A stretch of 64,000 nt of DNA. Source: an uncultured Lachnospiraceae bacterium. GTDB taxonomy: Bacteria; Bacillota; Clostridia; Lachnospirales; Lachnospiraceae. Below, piece after piece: positions 50,805 through 59,612 of the stretch. The notes below the pieces were generated by a model, which made no database searches, was not told where the DNA came from, and saw nothing but the letters and a program-made list of their open reading frames with translations. The stretch lies in NCBI GenBank assembly GCA_900549665.1, contig URPH01000012.1, forward strand, positions 1 to 64,000, read 5' to 3'. The first letter of the stretch is position 1. Each line of letters begins with the position of its first letter. Made by a program: the position numbers and the translations under genes.

Positions 50805-51749
50805 TCAGTATTTCTCCGGCACACCATGCCTGTTAAGCCACTCCGTAATATCTGCATAAATCTGCTTTCTCCCGGGCTCCAACAGAATTTCATGCCTTGC
50901 ATGCTCGTACAGTTTTAATTCCACATCCTGCATTCCCATCCTTTGATACTCTCTGTATACGTTTTCAACACCTTTTCCATATTTTCCGACCGGATCCTCC
51001 AGACCCGCAATCAAAAAAACAGGCAGCTCCTTCGGTATCTTCTTCAGTAAGGTCCGCTTTTTCAGGCGGTAAGCCAGTGTAAACAATGTATCAAAACCAT
51101 TTACTGTAAATAGGAAGCCACACTCCGGATCCTTCATATAGTTCTCAACCGATTTTTCATCGGTATTGAGCCAGTCAAATTCTGTGTGCCTGTCTGTAAG
51201 CTTATTGTAAGATCCAAACACGATTTTATCGATAAACGCACTCTTTTCCCTGCTTTTTCCAAACAGCCTGAATGCACCTGACAGCATTCGTCCCACAAAG
51301 GATATCGCACGGCCGTTATCTGCAGTTCCGCAGATAACGACACCTTTTAGTCCATCTGCATAACGCGTAATATAATTGCGCAGGATCAGAGATCCCATAC
51401 TGTGTCCCAGTATATAATAGGGAACATCCGGGCATTCGTCCTGTACCAGCTTTCTTAAGGTATGTTCATCCTCTATCAGAATGTCCGCGGCCTTTTTTTC
51501 ACAAAAATAACCGTAATCTCCATATTCTTTTGCGCTTCTTCCGTGTCCCAGATGGTCGTCGCCCACAACCAGGATGTTTTTTTGTGCCAGAAATTCGGCA
51601 AATTCATCATACCTGTCTATGTGTTCTGCCATTCCATGAACGATCTGTAATACTGCAACGAAAGGCGCCCCCTCTTTTTGCCATCTGGCTGCATGGATCG
51701 TATGGATCCCATCCTTTGACGGAAAAGTAAATACCGTCTTGTTGATCAT
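50805..51749 (-). CDS. Alpha/beta hydrolase (lysophospholipase/monoacylglycerol lipase-like)
   Basis: This 314-residue cytosolic hydrolase has the nucleophile elbow YILGHSMGSLIL, an oxyanion region AVLQIVHGMAEHIDRYDEF and a C-terminal catalytic-type VFLIAGLEDPVGKYG (Asp) and YEHARHEILLE (His). This is the pattern of PldB-type lysophospholipases and monoacylglycerol lipases. Its natural ester is unknown. It lies between metG and the DUF1002 gene. Confidence 0.88.
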   Translation of the reverse strand: MINKTVFTFPSKDGIHTIHAARWQKEGAPFVAVLQIVHGMAEHIDRYDEFAEFLAQKNILVVGDDHLGHGRSAKEYGDYGYFCEKKAADILIEDEHTLRKLVQDECPDVPYYILGHSMGSLILRNYITRYADGLKGVVICGTADNGRAISFVGRMLSGAFRLFGKSREKSAFIDKIVFGSYNKLTDRHTEFDWLNTDEKSVENYMKDPECGFLFTVNGFDTLFTLAYRLKKRTLLKKIPKELPVFLIAGLEDPVGKYGKGVENVYREYQRMGMQDVELKLYEHARHEILLEPGRKQIYADITEWLNRHGVPEKY

Positions 51750-51773
51750 ATCATTCCTTTCCCCACTGTCTGC

Positions 51774-53759
51774 TTAACAGATCTCAGCACCTGCAGGCAT
51801 CGGTTTGTCCGGTGTCACCAATGCAAGATTGCCGTCGGCGTCCTCCGCACATAACAGCATACCTTCAGATAATACGCCTGCCAGCTTTGCCGGTTTTAAG
51901 TTTACCAGCACCATAACCTGTTTGCCAACCATATCTTCCGGAGAATAATGTGCCTTGATACCGGAAACGATCTGTTTGACCTCACTTCCGACCTGTACCT
52001 GTGAGCACAACAGCTTTTTGCTCTTGGGTACGGCTTCGCAGGAAATGATCTTTCCGACCTGGAACTGCATTTTCCCGAAATCATCAAATGTGATCTCCGG
52101 TTTCTTTTCAATATCGATAACCGGCTCTTTTTCTTCTTCAGAAGCAGGTTCTCCTGCCTGCGCTCTTCTTTCTGCAAACATGGCTTCTGCTTTTTCGAGC
52201 ACTTCCTTGATATCCATTCTTGCAAAAAGAATTTCTGGTGTCTCTGTCACTTTATTTCCTGACGGATATAAACCAAATTTTTCAATATCGTCAAAGCTTC
52301 TGATCTGTGTATTTAACTGTGCAACGATCTTTTCTGCGGTTTCGGGCATATAAGGCTCTAACAGGGAAGCTCCGATCACGATACTTTCTACTAAATTGTA
52401 TAAAACAGTGGATAATCTGTCTTTTTGTGCTTCATCCTTGGCAAGTACCCACGGTGTTGTCTCGTCGATATATTTGTTGCAGCGCTTGAAGGTTGCAAAA
52501 ATTTCTGTGATCGCATCAGCCACACGCAGGCCATCCATTTTAGCGGATACCCGTTTGTAGGTATTGGTAACCACTGCCTTTAAGTCATCATCGATAGCTT
52601 TTTGTGCGGCATCACTGCTCTCGCCTTTATCCGCAACAATACCGTCAAAGTATTTATTACTCATGGAAATGGTACGGTTTACCAGATTGCCCAGTGTATT
52701 GGCAAGATCGGAATTTAATCTTTCCACCATCAGCTCCCATGTGATCACACCGTCATTTTCAAATGGCATTTCATGCAGAACGAAATAACGGACTGCATCC
52801 ACTCCGAAAAATCCGATCAGATCTTCTGCATAAATCACGTTGCCCTTGGATTTGCTCATCTTGCCATCGCCCTGTAACAGCCATGGATGTCCAAATACCT
52901 GCTTGGGAAGCGGCTCTCCGAGTGCCATCAAAAAGATGGGCCAGTAAATGGTATGGAAACGGATGATATCCTTCCCGATCAGATGAAGGTCTGCCGGCCA
53001 GAATTTTTTGTACTGTTCCGAACTGTTGCCATCTGCATCATAGCCGATACCGGTAATGTAGTTGGTAAGGGCATCCAGCCATACATAAACGACATGCTTG
53101 TCATCAAAATCTACCGGAATCCCCCATTTGAATGAGGTTCTGGATACACAAAGGTCCTGAAGTCCCGGTAAAAGGAAGTTGTTCATCATTTCATTTTTGC
53201 GGCTGACGGGCTGGATAAATTCCGGATGGGTATTGATATGCTCGATCAGTCGGTCTGCATATTTGCTCATTTTAAAGAAGTATGCTTCTTCTTTGGCAGG
53301 CTTTACTTCACGTCCGCAGTCCGGGCATTTGCCGTCTACAAGCTGTGATTCTGTCCAGAAGGATTCGCAGGGGGTACAGTAAAGGCCTTCATAAGCGCCT
53401 TTGTAGATATCTCCCTGATCATACAGTTTTCTGAAGATCTTCTGAACCTGTTTTTCATGGGGCTTGTCTGTTGTACGGATAAATTTATCATAGGAAGTAT
53501 TTAACATATCGCAGATCTCGCGGATCTGTCCTGCTACTCCGTCTACAAATTCCTGCGGTGTCACGCCGGCTTCTTCTGCTTTTAATTCGATTTTCTGACC
53601 GTGTTCATCGGTTCCTGTCTGGAAAAAAACGTCATATCCGTCTTTTCGCTTAAACCGTGCAATGCTGTCGGCCAGCACGATTTCATAGCTGTTTCCAATA
53701 TGAGGTTTACCGGAAGTATAAGCAATTGCCGTTGTAATATAATAGTTTCCTCTGTCCAT
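51774..53759 (-). CDS. metG: Methionine--tRNA ligase
   Basis: This 661-residue class I synthetase has HIGH-type GKPHIGNSY at residues 17-25 and KMSKSKGN near residue 300. A zinc knuckle is formed by CTPC...CPDC (about 125-145). An alpha-helical anticodon domain precedes a C-terminal tRNA-binding EMAPII-like domain (MQFQVGKIISCEAVPKSKKL). The ATG at 53759 has AGGAGG 10 nt upstream; the longer frame runs through the SD. The leader is short, with no T-box. Confidence 0.97.
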   Translation of the reverse strand: MDRGNYYITTAIAYTSGKPHIGNSYEIVLADSIARFKRKDGYDVFFQTGTDEHGQKIELKAEEAGVTPQEFVDGVAGQIREICDMLNTSYDKFIRTTDKPHEKQVQKIFRKLYDQGDIYKGAYEGLYCTPCESFWTESQLVDGKCPDCGREVKPAKEEAYFFKMSKYADRLIEHINTHPEFIQPVSRKNEMMNNFLLPGLQDLCVSRTSFKWGIPVDFDDKHVVYVWLDALTNYITGIGYDADGNSSEQYKKFWPADLHLIGKDIIRFHTIYWPIFLMALGEPLPKQVFGHPWLLQGDGKMSKSKGNVIYAEDLIGFFGVDAVRYFVLHEMPFENDGVITWELMVERLNSDLANTLGNLVNRTISMSNKYFDGIVADKGESSDAAQKAIDDDLKAVVTNTYKRVSAKMDGLRVADAITEIFATFKRCNKYIDETTPWVLAKDEAQKDRLSTVLYNLVESIVIGASLLEPYMPETAEKIVAQLNTQIRSFDDIEKFGLYPSGNKVTETPEILFARMDIKEVLEKAEAMFAERRAQAGEPASEEEKEPVIDIEKKPEITFDDFGKMQFQVGKIISCEAVPKSKKLLCSQVQVGSEVKQIVSGIKAHYSPEDMVGKQVMVLVNLKPAKLAGVLSEGMLLCAEDADGNLALVTPDKPMPAGAEIC

Positions 53760-53821
53760 AGGTTTTATTCCTCCTATATCTATCATTTTGCATGGATATT
53801 GGCTTGATTTGTCTACGTTTC

Positions 53822-53850
53822 AGACTAACACATCATTCTTTTTGTGTCAA
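53822..53850 (-). promoter_or_regulatory. Putative promoter of metG
   Basis: On the minus strand TTGACA (53850-53845), 17 bp, TAGTCT (53827-53822). The -35 is perfect and the -10 is poor. It implies a leader of about 55 nt. Confidence 0.5.
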
Positions 53851-53918
53851 ATGATCTGGGGATACAACTGTGTGTCCGGAGGGGACGGACATGCAGACAG
53901 ATAGGTAGACGGACGGAC

Positions 53919-54108
53919 GCAGAATGGAAACCGGGTGGCATAACAAGACTCGCTCCGTTTTCTATTTCCTTCGCGCGCTTATTTGTCAGCAGTCGCCCAA
54001 ACTCGCCCTGTCGGGCTCAGACAGGTGGGCTTTGTGCTGACAGCTAGCGCGAAGGAAATAAAAAACTGCCGCTATGGGTCTTGTTATGCCACCCGGTTTC
54101 CATTCTGC
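53919..54108. repeat. 190-bp long inverted repeat between metG and the DUF885 gene
   Basis: Perfect nested arms: 31 bp (53919-53949 with 54078-54108), 14 bp TATTTCCTTCGCGC (53963-53976 with 54047-54060), 8 bp TGTCAGCA (53984-53991 with 54035-54042), 5 bp GCCCA (53995-53999 with 54026-54030) and 6 bp CCTGTC (54007-54012 with 54020-54025). Any transcript would fold into a long hairpin. It lies upstream of the metG promoter and ~190 bp before the DUF885 start. The 14-bp and 8-bp arms are offset from the outer arms by small asymmetric loops. Confidence 0.9.
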
Positions 54109-54295
54109 TGCGCGTTGGTTGGATTTATGCTGTGAAGGGATGCAGCGGTTGATTGTTGGGGATTGCACGAGTGCGGGGCACCGTGCAATTGGATGGCGAA
54201 AAAAATCAGTTGATGATTTTGGGTATTATTTTTGGGGGTTATTCATAAAAATAGAATGTATTCAATTATTTTTTGGTAAGTCTGTTGGTGATTGT

Positions 54296-56113
54296 ATGAA
54301 GAAACGAATTTCTACTTTTGTCTGGGTTTGTATATTGGGGATTGTCTGTATTTTTTCCTGTATGGTGATTTACAAGGTGGAATATCCGACGATCACACTG
54401 CGGAATATGGTTCAGGAGCGGCTGGTTTCGCAGGCGGAGGAAAATTCGTTGTTATCGCATTTTACGTTTCGGGATCCGAAGGGTGCGGGGTTATCGGGGG
54501 CAGTCCGGATGCCGGTGTACAGTAAAGAGGCTTATGATCTGTCTGTTGAGAAGGATAAAGAGGATTTTGAAGTGTTAAGGGGGCTTGATTTTTCGCATGG
54601 TACCAATCGTTTGTCCAAATCCACTTTATGCAATGCATTGATGTTTTCTTTAAAGCATGAGATCGCTCTTTCCCGGTTTCCTTATTTCGAAGAGCCGTTT
54701 GCTCCGTACAGTGGTGTGCAGAATGAACTGGCGATCCTTTTGACGGAGTATTCTTTCGATGAAAAAAAAGACGTTGTGGATTATCTGGAGATTCTTTCTC
54801 TTTTGCCGGATTATCTGGAGGGTTTATGTCAGTATGAGAAGGAAAAGGCTGAGGCGGGACTTTTTATGAGTGATGCTTCGGCGGATGCGGTCATTCAGAC
54901 TTTGGATGCATTTTGCGCCCTGCCTGATTCGGAGAATATTTATTTGAAAACGTTTGAAAGCCGGCTGAAAAATTTGTATGAAAACCGGAAATTGACGAAA
55001 AAGGAATATGCTTATTATCTGAGTGAAAATGAGCGTTTGATCAAAACGATCGTTTTTCCTGCTTTTCAAAAAACAGGGGATGCGCTGACTTTATTAAAGG
55101 CCGGTGATAAATCAACTCCGAAGGGGCTCTGTAATTATCCCGGCGGCAGGGAATATTATGAAATTTATACCTGCTCCGTCCTGGGCGAGGATCTTCCCAT
55201 TCCGGCTTTAAAAAACGCTTTCTGCAGGCAGCTGCAGGCTGACTATATCGAACTGAATGCACTTTTACAAAATCACACGGACTATTTTATTGCGATCATG
55301 GGACGTGAAAAAGAATATGATCCCCTGCTCTCTCTGTCGGCAGAGGACTGTATTCCGATTTTACAAAAGCAGATGGAGGCCGACTTTGGATCTGACATCG
55401 GCAAAGACTACCCTTATGAAATAAAAAGTGTGGATGCGGTCATGGAAAGCTATACCAATCCGGCATATTATTTTACACCGCCCGTGGATGATCTAAAGCA
55501 CAATATCATCTACATCAACCATGCCCAGACCAAACAAGGGCTTTCCCTTTTTACCACTCTGGCGCATGAAGGCTTTCCCGGTCATCTATACCAGTCTGTC
55601 AGCTCGGGCCGCAGTCTGTCTGCCATTCATCTGCCCTCTTTATCCGGCGTGACTTATTATGGCGGATATCTGGAGGGCTATGCCACCTATGTGGAATTTC
55701 TGTCCTATGACTATGCAAAAAAAGTAGCGGCGCAGCTGTCCTTAAATGACCAGTCCTCACTTTATTATGATTATCTGATGTATCAGCGCAGGATCTGTTT
55801 AAATCTCTACTCCATTCTGGATATCATGATCCATTATGAGGGTGCTGCCTGCAATGATATCGCGCCGTTTTTAAAAAGGATCGGGATCACGGATGCCGAG
55901 GTGCTTCAATCCATCTATGATTATATTGCGACGGAGCCTGCCACCTATATCAAGTACTATGGCGGTTATCTGAAGATCCTGGAATGCAAAAACCTTGCCA
56001 GGGATGTATGGGGTGAGCATTACAATGAAATCACTTTCCATGACACCTTATTAAAATACGGTCCCGTCGACTTTTTCTCTCTCAAAAATGCAATTAAGGC
56101 AGAAATCCCGTAG
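54296..56113 (+). CDS. DUF885 family membrane-anchored metallopeptidase-like protein
   Basis: This 605-residue protein has an N-terminal membrane anchor (ISTFVWVCILGIVCIFSCMV). The DUF885 zinc-peptidase-like signature is AHEGFPGHLYQ (HExxxxH type) with downstream GGYLEGYATYVEF providing the Glu. It probably hydrolyses peptides or wall stem peptides at the cell surface. The ATG at 54296 (MKKRISTF) is chosen because the frame upstream is not protein-like; its SD (GGTG) is weak. Codon use in the first half is G/T-rich at third positions and the second half C-rich. Confidence 0.85.
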   Translation: MKKRISTFVWVCILGIVCIFSCMVIYKVEYPTITLRNMVQERLVSQAEENSLLSHFTFRDPKGAGLSGAVRMPVYSKEAYDLSVEKDKEDFEVLRGLDFSHGTNRLSKSTLCNALMFSLKHEIALSRFPYFEEPFAPYSGVQNELAILLTEYSFDEKKDVVDYLEILSLLPDYLEGLCQYEKEKAEAGLFMSDASADAVIQTLDAFCALPDSENIYLKTFESRLKNLYENRKLTKKEYAYYLSENERLIKTIVFPAFQKTGDALTLLKAGDKSTPKGLCNYPGGREYYEIYTCSVLGEDLPIPALKNAFCRQLQADYIELNALLQNHTDYFIAIMGREKEYDPLLSLSAEDCIPILQKQMEADFGSDIGKDYPYEIKSVDAVMESYTNPAYYFTPPVDDLKHNIIYINHAQTKQGLSLFTTLAHEGFPGHLYQSVSSGRSLSAIHLPSLSGVTYYGGYLEGYATYVEFLSYDYAKKVAAQLSLNDQSSLYYDYLMYQRRICLNLYSILDIMIHYEGAACNDIAPFLKRIGITDAEVLQSIYDYIATEPATYIKYYGGYLKILECKNLARDVWGEHYNEITFHDTLLKYGPVDFFSLKNAIKAEIP

Positions 56114-56140
56114 GATCTCTGCCTTATTATTTTATTTTTC
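56096..56140 (+). terminator. Terminator overlapping the end of the DUF885 gene
   Basis: AAGGCAGA (56096-56103) pairs with TCTGCCTT (56118-56125), with inner ATCC/GGAT, followed by ATTATTTTATTTTT. The stop codon lies in the loop. Confidence 0.75.
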
Positions 56141-56240
56141 TACTATCGTTTTATTTTCTGCATTTAATCTTTCGAAATCCGCTGATTTACTGCGTAAATC
56201 GCTACTTTCTCATGTTTGACCTTTTGACCCTGATATCATC

Positions 56241-57260
56241 TTATATTTTTGCCTTGATATTTCCGATATTTTTAATCAAAATCGATACACTTCCGTCATC
56301 CCCTGTGATAAATTCCACACTGGACGGATCGTTGTATTCCTTCATGGGAATTTTGATCTCAATACCGGAATCGGTTTTTAACACCTGTGTTTCATATTTT
56401 CTGACGGTCTTTTCACTCTGAGGCTTGATCTCTTCGTGGACCATGTCATATTTTTCCATTTTTTCCTGAAACTCATGTTTTAAATCCGGCTTTTCCTCAA
56501 AAATTTTGTCCGCGATCTGTTCCACGCTGAACCCGCCGTTTTCCTCAAGCTCCTCATGGATGATATTTTTGGCCTTCATATTGGCTTCAAACTGCCGGCT
56601 TTCATCGTAGTAATTGTTTTGCACGCTTTCCACAGCGCGGCTCACGATTGAAAGCTTGGATTTGGGCGAAAGCTTTCCGGAGCATTTTAAAAACAGATAC
56701 GTAAAATAATTGGTCTTTTCACCGTTTACATCATATTTTTTCTCAATGGCATAAACACTTAAGTCGGACAGCCTGATAATGGCAGCCTCCTGCAGTCTCT
56801 GGCTCTCTGTCGGCAGAATGGATTTGTACTTGATGATGCGGTTTTCATTTTTTTCATCCACGGACTGTGTCTTGTGGGTATAAAATTCCTTGTAATTCAT
56901 TTTGAGCAGGGCAAGATAGGATTCGCCCTTTTCATCAAACCGGACTACCATCAGGTCTGCTGCCGGAATGTCAATATTGCTGTTCATGATCTGATACAGA
57001 TAATTGGCCATATCCTTGCTGATGTCCACAAAGTATTCCTCATCATACTGGATCAGCATCTTGTACACTTCGGATTCCTCTTTATAAAACTGGCAGCTCT
57101 TGCAATCGTCTCCTGCCACAATCTTGTAAATATGCTCCCGCAGAAAATCTGCCAGATCAGAGCCGAATTCCAGCTCGCTGTCGGATAACACCGGCATACC
57201 GACGGTCGAATCCAAAATATGTACGATCACTCTTTTGATACGAATATCTTCTTTAATCAT
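56241..57260 (-). CDS. Nucleoid-associated protein (NdpA family)
   Basis: This 339-residue protein belongs to the NdpA (37-kDa nucleoid-associated) family: KRVIVHILDSTVGMPVLSD at the N-terminus, MVVRFDEKGESYLALLKMNYKE in the middle, and RQFEANMKAKNIIHEELEENG. Prophages and hosts carry members of unclear function; binding to DNA is known for the E. coli protein. GAGG is a few bases before the ATG. It is last in the spmA operon. Confidence 0.85.
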   Translation of the reverse strand: MIKEDIRIKRVIVHILDSTVGMPVLSDSELEFGSDLADFLREHIYKIVAGDDCKSCQFYKEESEVYKMLIQYDEEYFVDISKDMANYLYQIMNSNIDIPAADLMVVRFDEKGESYLALLKMNYKEFYTHKTQSVDEKNENRIIKYKSILPTESQRLQEAAIIRLSDLSVYAIEKKYDVNGEKTNYFTYLFLKCSGKLSPKSKLSIVSRAVESVQNNYYDESRQFEANMKAKNIIHEELEENGGFSVEQIADKIFEEKPDLKHEFQEKMEKYDMVHEEIKPQSEKTVRKYETQVLKTDSGIEIKIPMKEYNDPSSVEFITGDDGSVSILIKNIGNIKAKI

Positions 57261-57273
57261 ATGTACCTCTTTC

Positions 57274-58221
57274 TTAAAGTGCTCCTACGCTTTTTAGAAT
57301 AAACAGCCAGAGCGTCAGGCTGAAGGCGCTGAAAAGTGTTGTGCACACAATGGTGCTTGATGTCAGCACGCCCTCATGTCCCATATTTTTTGTCATAATG
57401 TAACTGCTTGGGGTTGTAGCAGATCCAAGCATTACCAGAATGGCAATGATTTTTTCTCCCGAAAATCCCATATGCAGCGCAACCGGCAGAAAAAGCATCG
57501 GCCATACCATGAGTTTTACAAATGTACAGATAACCGTCGGTCTGATCTTTTTGACAGCCTTTTTCCCTTCAAATCCGGCTCCCAGACCTACCAGTGCTAA
57601 CGGTGTGGCCATGATGGAAAAATTGTGCAGGGTCTTGTCCAGAATAAAAGGAAGCTTCAGCCGCACAATCGAAGCGATCATTCCCAGAACAATGCCGATG
57701 ATGATCGGATTTTTGGCAATGCCCAAAAGGGATTTTTTAAAGCTTTCTTTGGACAGCTTATGCTCTCCCGGACCCGTAAAGGACAGGATCACGACCGCCA
57801 TGACATTGTATAACGGAACCGTGCCGATGATCATCAGCGGTGCCATCTGTGACGTTCCGTATATATTCTGGATAAAAGCAAGTCCCAATACCGCCGCGCT
57901 GCTTCTGTAGCAGGCCTGTGTAAATTCCCCGATAAGATCTCTGTCTTTGAGGAAGATACCGCATAGACACCAGGTACCGACAATGCTTATGAGCGTCACG
58001 ACAAAGCAGAAAAGCACATATTTTGTGTCCCACACCTGTGAAAAATCCGACTGCATCAGATCCTCAAACAGCATGGCGGGAAGTGTCACCTTGAAATTGA
58101 ATTTGTTGAGCGTTTTGACAAACGGCTCGTCCACCAGCCTGATCTGCTTAAAAAAGCATCCTACAAGCATGGTTAAAAATACAGGTATTGTCGCATTTAG
58201 CGAAAAAATCAAATTTTCCAT
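57274..58221 (-). CDS. AEC family transporter (auxin efflux carrier-like permease)
   Basis: This 315-residue permease has about ten hydrophobic segments. Family features include FLTMLVGCFFKQIRLVDE near the N-terminus, a central charged loop (FTGPGEHKLSKESFKKSL) and the second-half repeat ILVMLGSATTPSSYIMTK. Bacterial members export malate or other organic acids; the substrate here is unknown. The SD is weak. It lies 25 bp after spmB. Confidence 0.88.
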   Translation of the reverse strand: MENLIFSLNATIPVFLTMLVGCFFKQIRLVDEPFVKTLNKFNFKVTLPAMLFEDLMQSDFSQVWDTKYVLFCFVVTLISIVGTWCLCGIFLKDRDLIGEFTQACYRSSAAVLGLAFIQNIYGTSQMAPLMIIGTVPLYNVMAVVILSFTGPGEHKLSKESFKKSLLGIAKNPIIIGIVLGMIASIVRLKLPFILDKTLHNFSIMATPLALVGLGAGFEGKKAVKKIRPTVICTFVKLMVWPMLFLPVALHMGFSGEKIIAILVMLGSATTPSSYIMTKNMGHEGVLTSSTIVCTTLFSAFSLTLWLFILKSVGAL

Positions 58222-58246
58222 AACAAACTCATTATATGTTCGTATC

Positions 58247-58786
58247 TTAAAAAAGTAAAGAATAAGTGCTTCCGGCTAAAATGACGCTGGCAATCGTACC
58301 AGCCAGTGTGGCAAGCAGTGCACCGGTCAGGGTAAACCGCACCTTCTGCACTTTGGCAACCATAAAATAAACGGACATTGTGTAAAAAACGGTCTCCGTC
58401 GAACTCATCATCAAAGATGTGATAAGCCCCATCATCGAATCCGGTCCATACTGTTTAAATATATCTAAAACCAGTCCCGTTGCCGCAGATGAAGAAAACA
58501 TCTTTACAAGCGTCAGTGGTACAAGCTCCCCCGGAAAGCCAATGGGTGCGGTAAATTTTCCCATCAGACCCCCGAGATACTCCAATACCCCCGACGACCG
58601 CAGAATGCCGACACCGATCATAAGACCAAGCAGGGTCGGCACAATACCGACAACGGTTTTCAAACCGTCCCTGACACCTCTGACAAAAACATCATATAAC
58701 GGTTTTTTTGCGGCAAATCCATATGCCACAATGTAAAACACCAAAACAGGCATCATCAGATTTGAGAAATAAGCTAATAATTTCAT
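58247..58786 (-). CDS. spmB: Spore maturation protein B
   Basis: This 179-residue integral membrane protein is of the SpmB (nucleoside-recognition/Gate) type, with five hydrophobic segments and the conserved VRGVRDGLKTVVGIVPTLLGL. It works with SpmA in dehydrating the spore core. The ATG overlaps the spmA stop by four bases (ATGA), so they are translationally coupled. Confidence 0.93.
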   Translation of the reverse strand: MKLLAYFSNLMMPVLVFYIVAYGFAAKKPLYDVFVRGVRDGLKTVVGIVPTLLGLMIGVGILRSSGVLEYLGGLMGKFTAPIGFPGELVPLTLVKMFSSSAATGLVLDIFKQYGPDSMMGLITSLMMSSTETVFYTMSVYFMVAKVQKVRFTLTGALLATLAGTIASVILAGSTYSLLF

Positions 58787-59370
58787 CGTCTTTTCCCCTG
58801 ATCCATTATTTTACAAAAAATCACTGCCGTGAGTGTACTGCATAATGTCGCTATGATCGCCGGAGCAATAATAATTGTTGGATTGCTGCTCCCATACTGA
58901 CTTCGATAGGCAATCATATTGACGGGGATCAGCTGCAGCGACGAAATATTCATAATCAGAAAAATGCACATTTCATTGCTCGCTATCCCTCTGTCCTCTT
59001 TTTTCTGTAAATGCACAAGCTCTTCCATGGCTTTTAGTCCGGCAGGTGTGGCGGCCCAGCCAAGACCCAGAATATTGGCTATAAAATTAAGTGAAATATA
59101 CTGGTATGCTTTGTGTTCCTTTGGAATGCGCGGAAACAGAAAATGTAAAAGCGGCGACAATAATTTTGTCAGCGCAGCGACCAGTCCGGATTCCTTTGCC
59201 ACCTCCATCAGTCCGGTCCAAAAGCCCACAATCCCCAACATTGTGATACAAAGCTCCACAGCCTCTCTTGCAGAATCCAGTATTCCGCCGGAAATATCAG
59301 CCATGTGCCCGCTCAGCATACCGTATACGATCCCGATCAAAATCATAAAACCCCAAATATAATTCAGCAT
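58783..59370 (-). CDS. spmA: Spore maturation protein A
   Basis: This 195-residue membrane protein has five to six hydrophobic segments with a Gate-domain core (GFWTGLMEVAKESGLVAALTKLLSPLL) and LGWAATPAGLKAMEELVHLQ. SpmA and SpmB are needed for proper spore core dehydration and heat resistance. A sigma-E-like promoter lies just upstream. The operon continues into spmB, an AEC transporter and an NdpA-like gene. Confidence 0.93.
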   Translation of the reverse strand: MLNYIWGFMILIGIVYGMLSGHMADISGGILDSAREAVELCITMLGIVGFWTGLMEVAKESGLVAALTKLLSPLLHFLFPRIPKEHKAYQYISLNFIANILGLGWAATPAGLKAMEELVHLQKKEDRGIASNEMCIFLIMNISSLQLIPVNMIAYRSQYGSSNPTIIIAPAIIATLCSTLTAVIFCKIMDQGKRR

Positions 59371-59397
59371 GACAGCCTCGCTTTCCGCTTTACCTAT

Positions 59398-59426
59398 ACA
59401 TTATGTATCTGCTTCCTCTTATATGA
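59398..59426 (-). promoter_or_regulatory. Sigma-E-like promoter of spmA
   Basis: On the minus strand TCATATA (59426-59420), 14 bp, CATAATGT (59405-59398). The -35 matches KMATATW fully; the -10 matches CATACANT at five of seven fixed positions. Confidence 0.55.
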
Positions 59427-59516
59427 CTGTCATATCTGTGCACACCCGGTCTTCCTGATTTTTTCTTCCGGATATTTGGGTGAATATTTTGACCGGACAG
59501 AAAAAATCTCTTTTTA

Positions 59517-59545
59517 TTGAAAAACAACTATAAAATAGCTATAAT
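59517..59545 (+). promoter_or_regulatory. Sigma-A promoter of the DHH phosphoesterase gene
   Basis: TTGAAA (59517-59522), 17 bp, TATAAT (59540-59545), 67 bp before the chosen start. Its location inside the longest reading frame argues that translation begins further down at 59613. Confidence 0.7.
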
Positions 59546-59612
59546 AAAATTACTTGTAAGTATGGAGTTACAACCTTACGAATATATTTGTAAAAGAGAA
59601 GGAGTTTCATTT

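Noticed and set aside
53760..53850. T-box or SAM riboswitch before metG
   Set aside because: The transcript leader is only about 55 nt and no T-box or S-box sequence can be seen.
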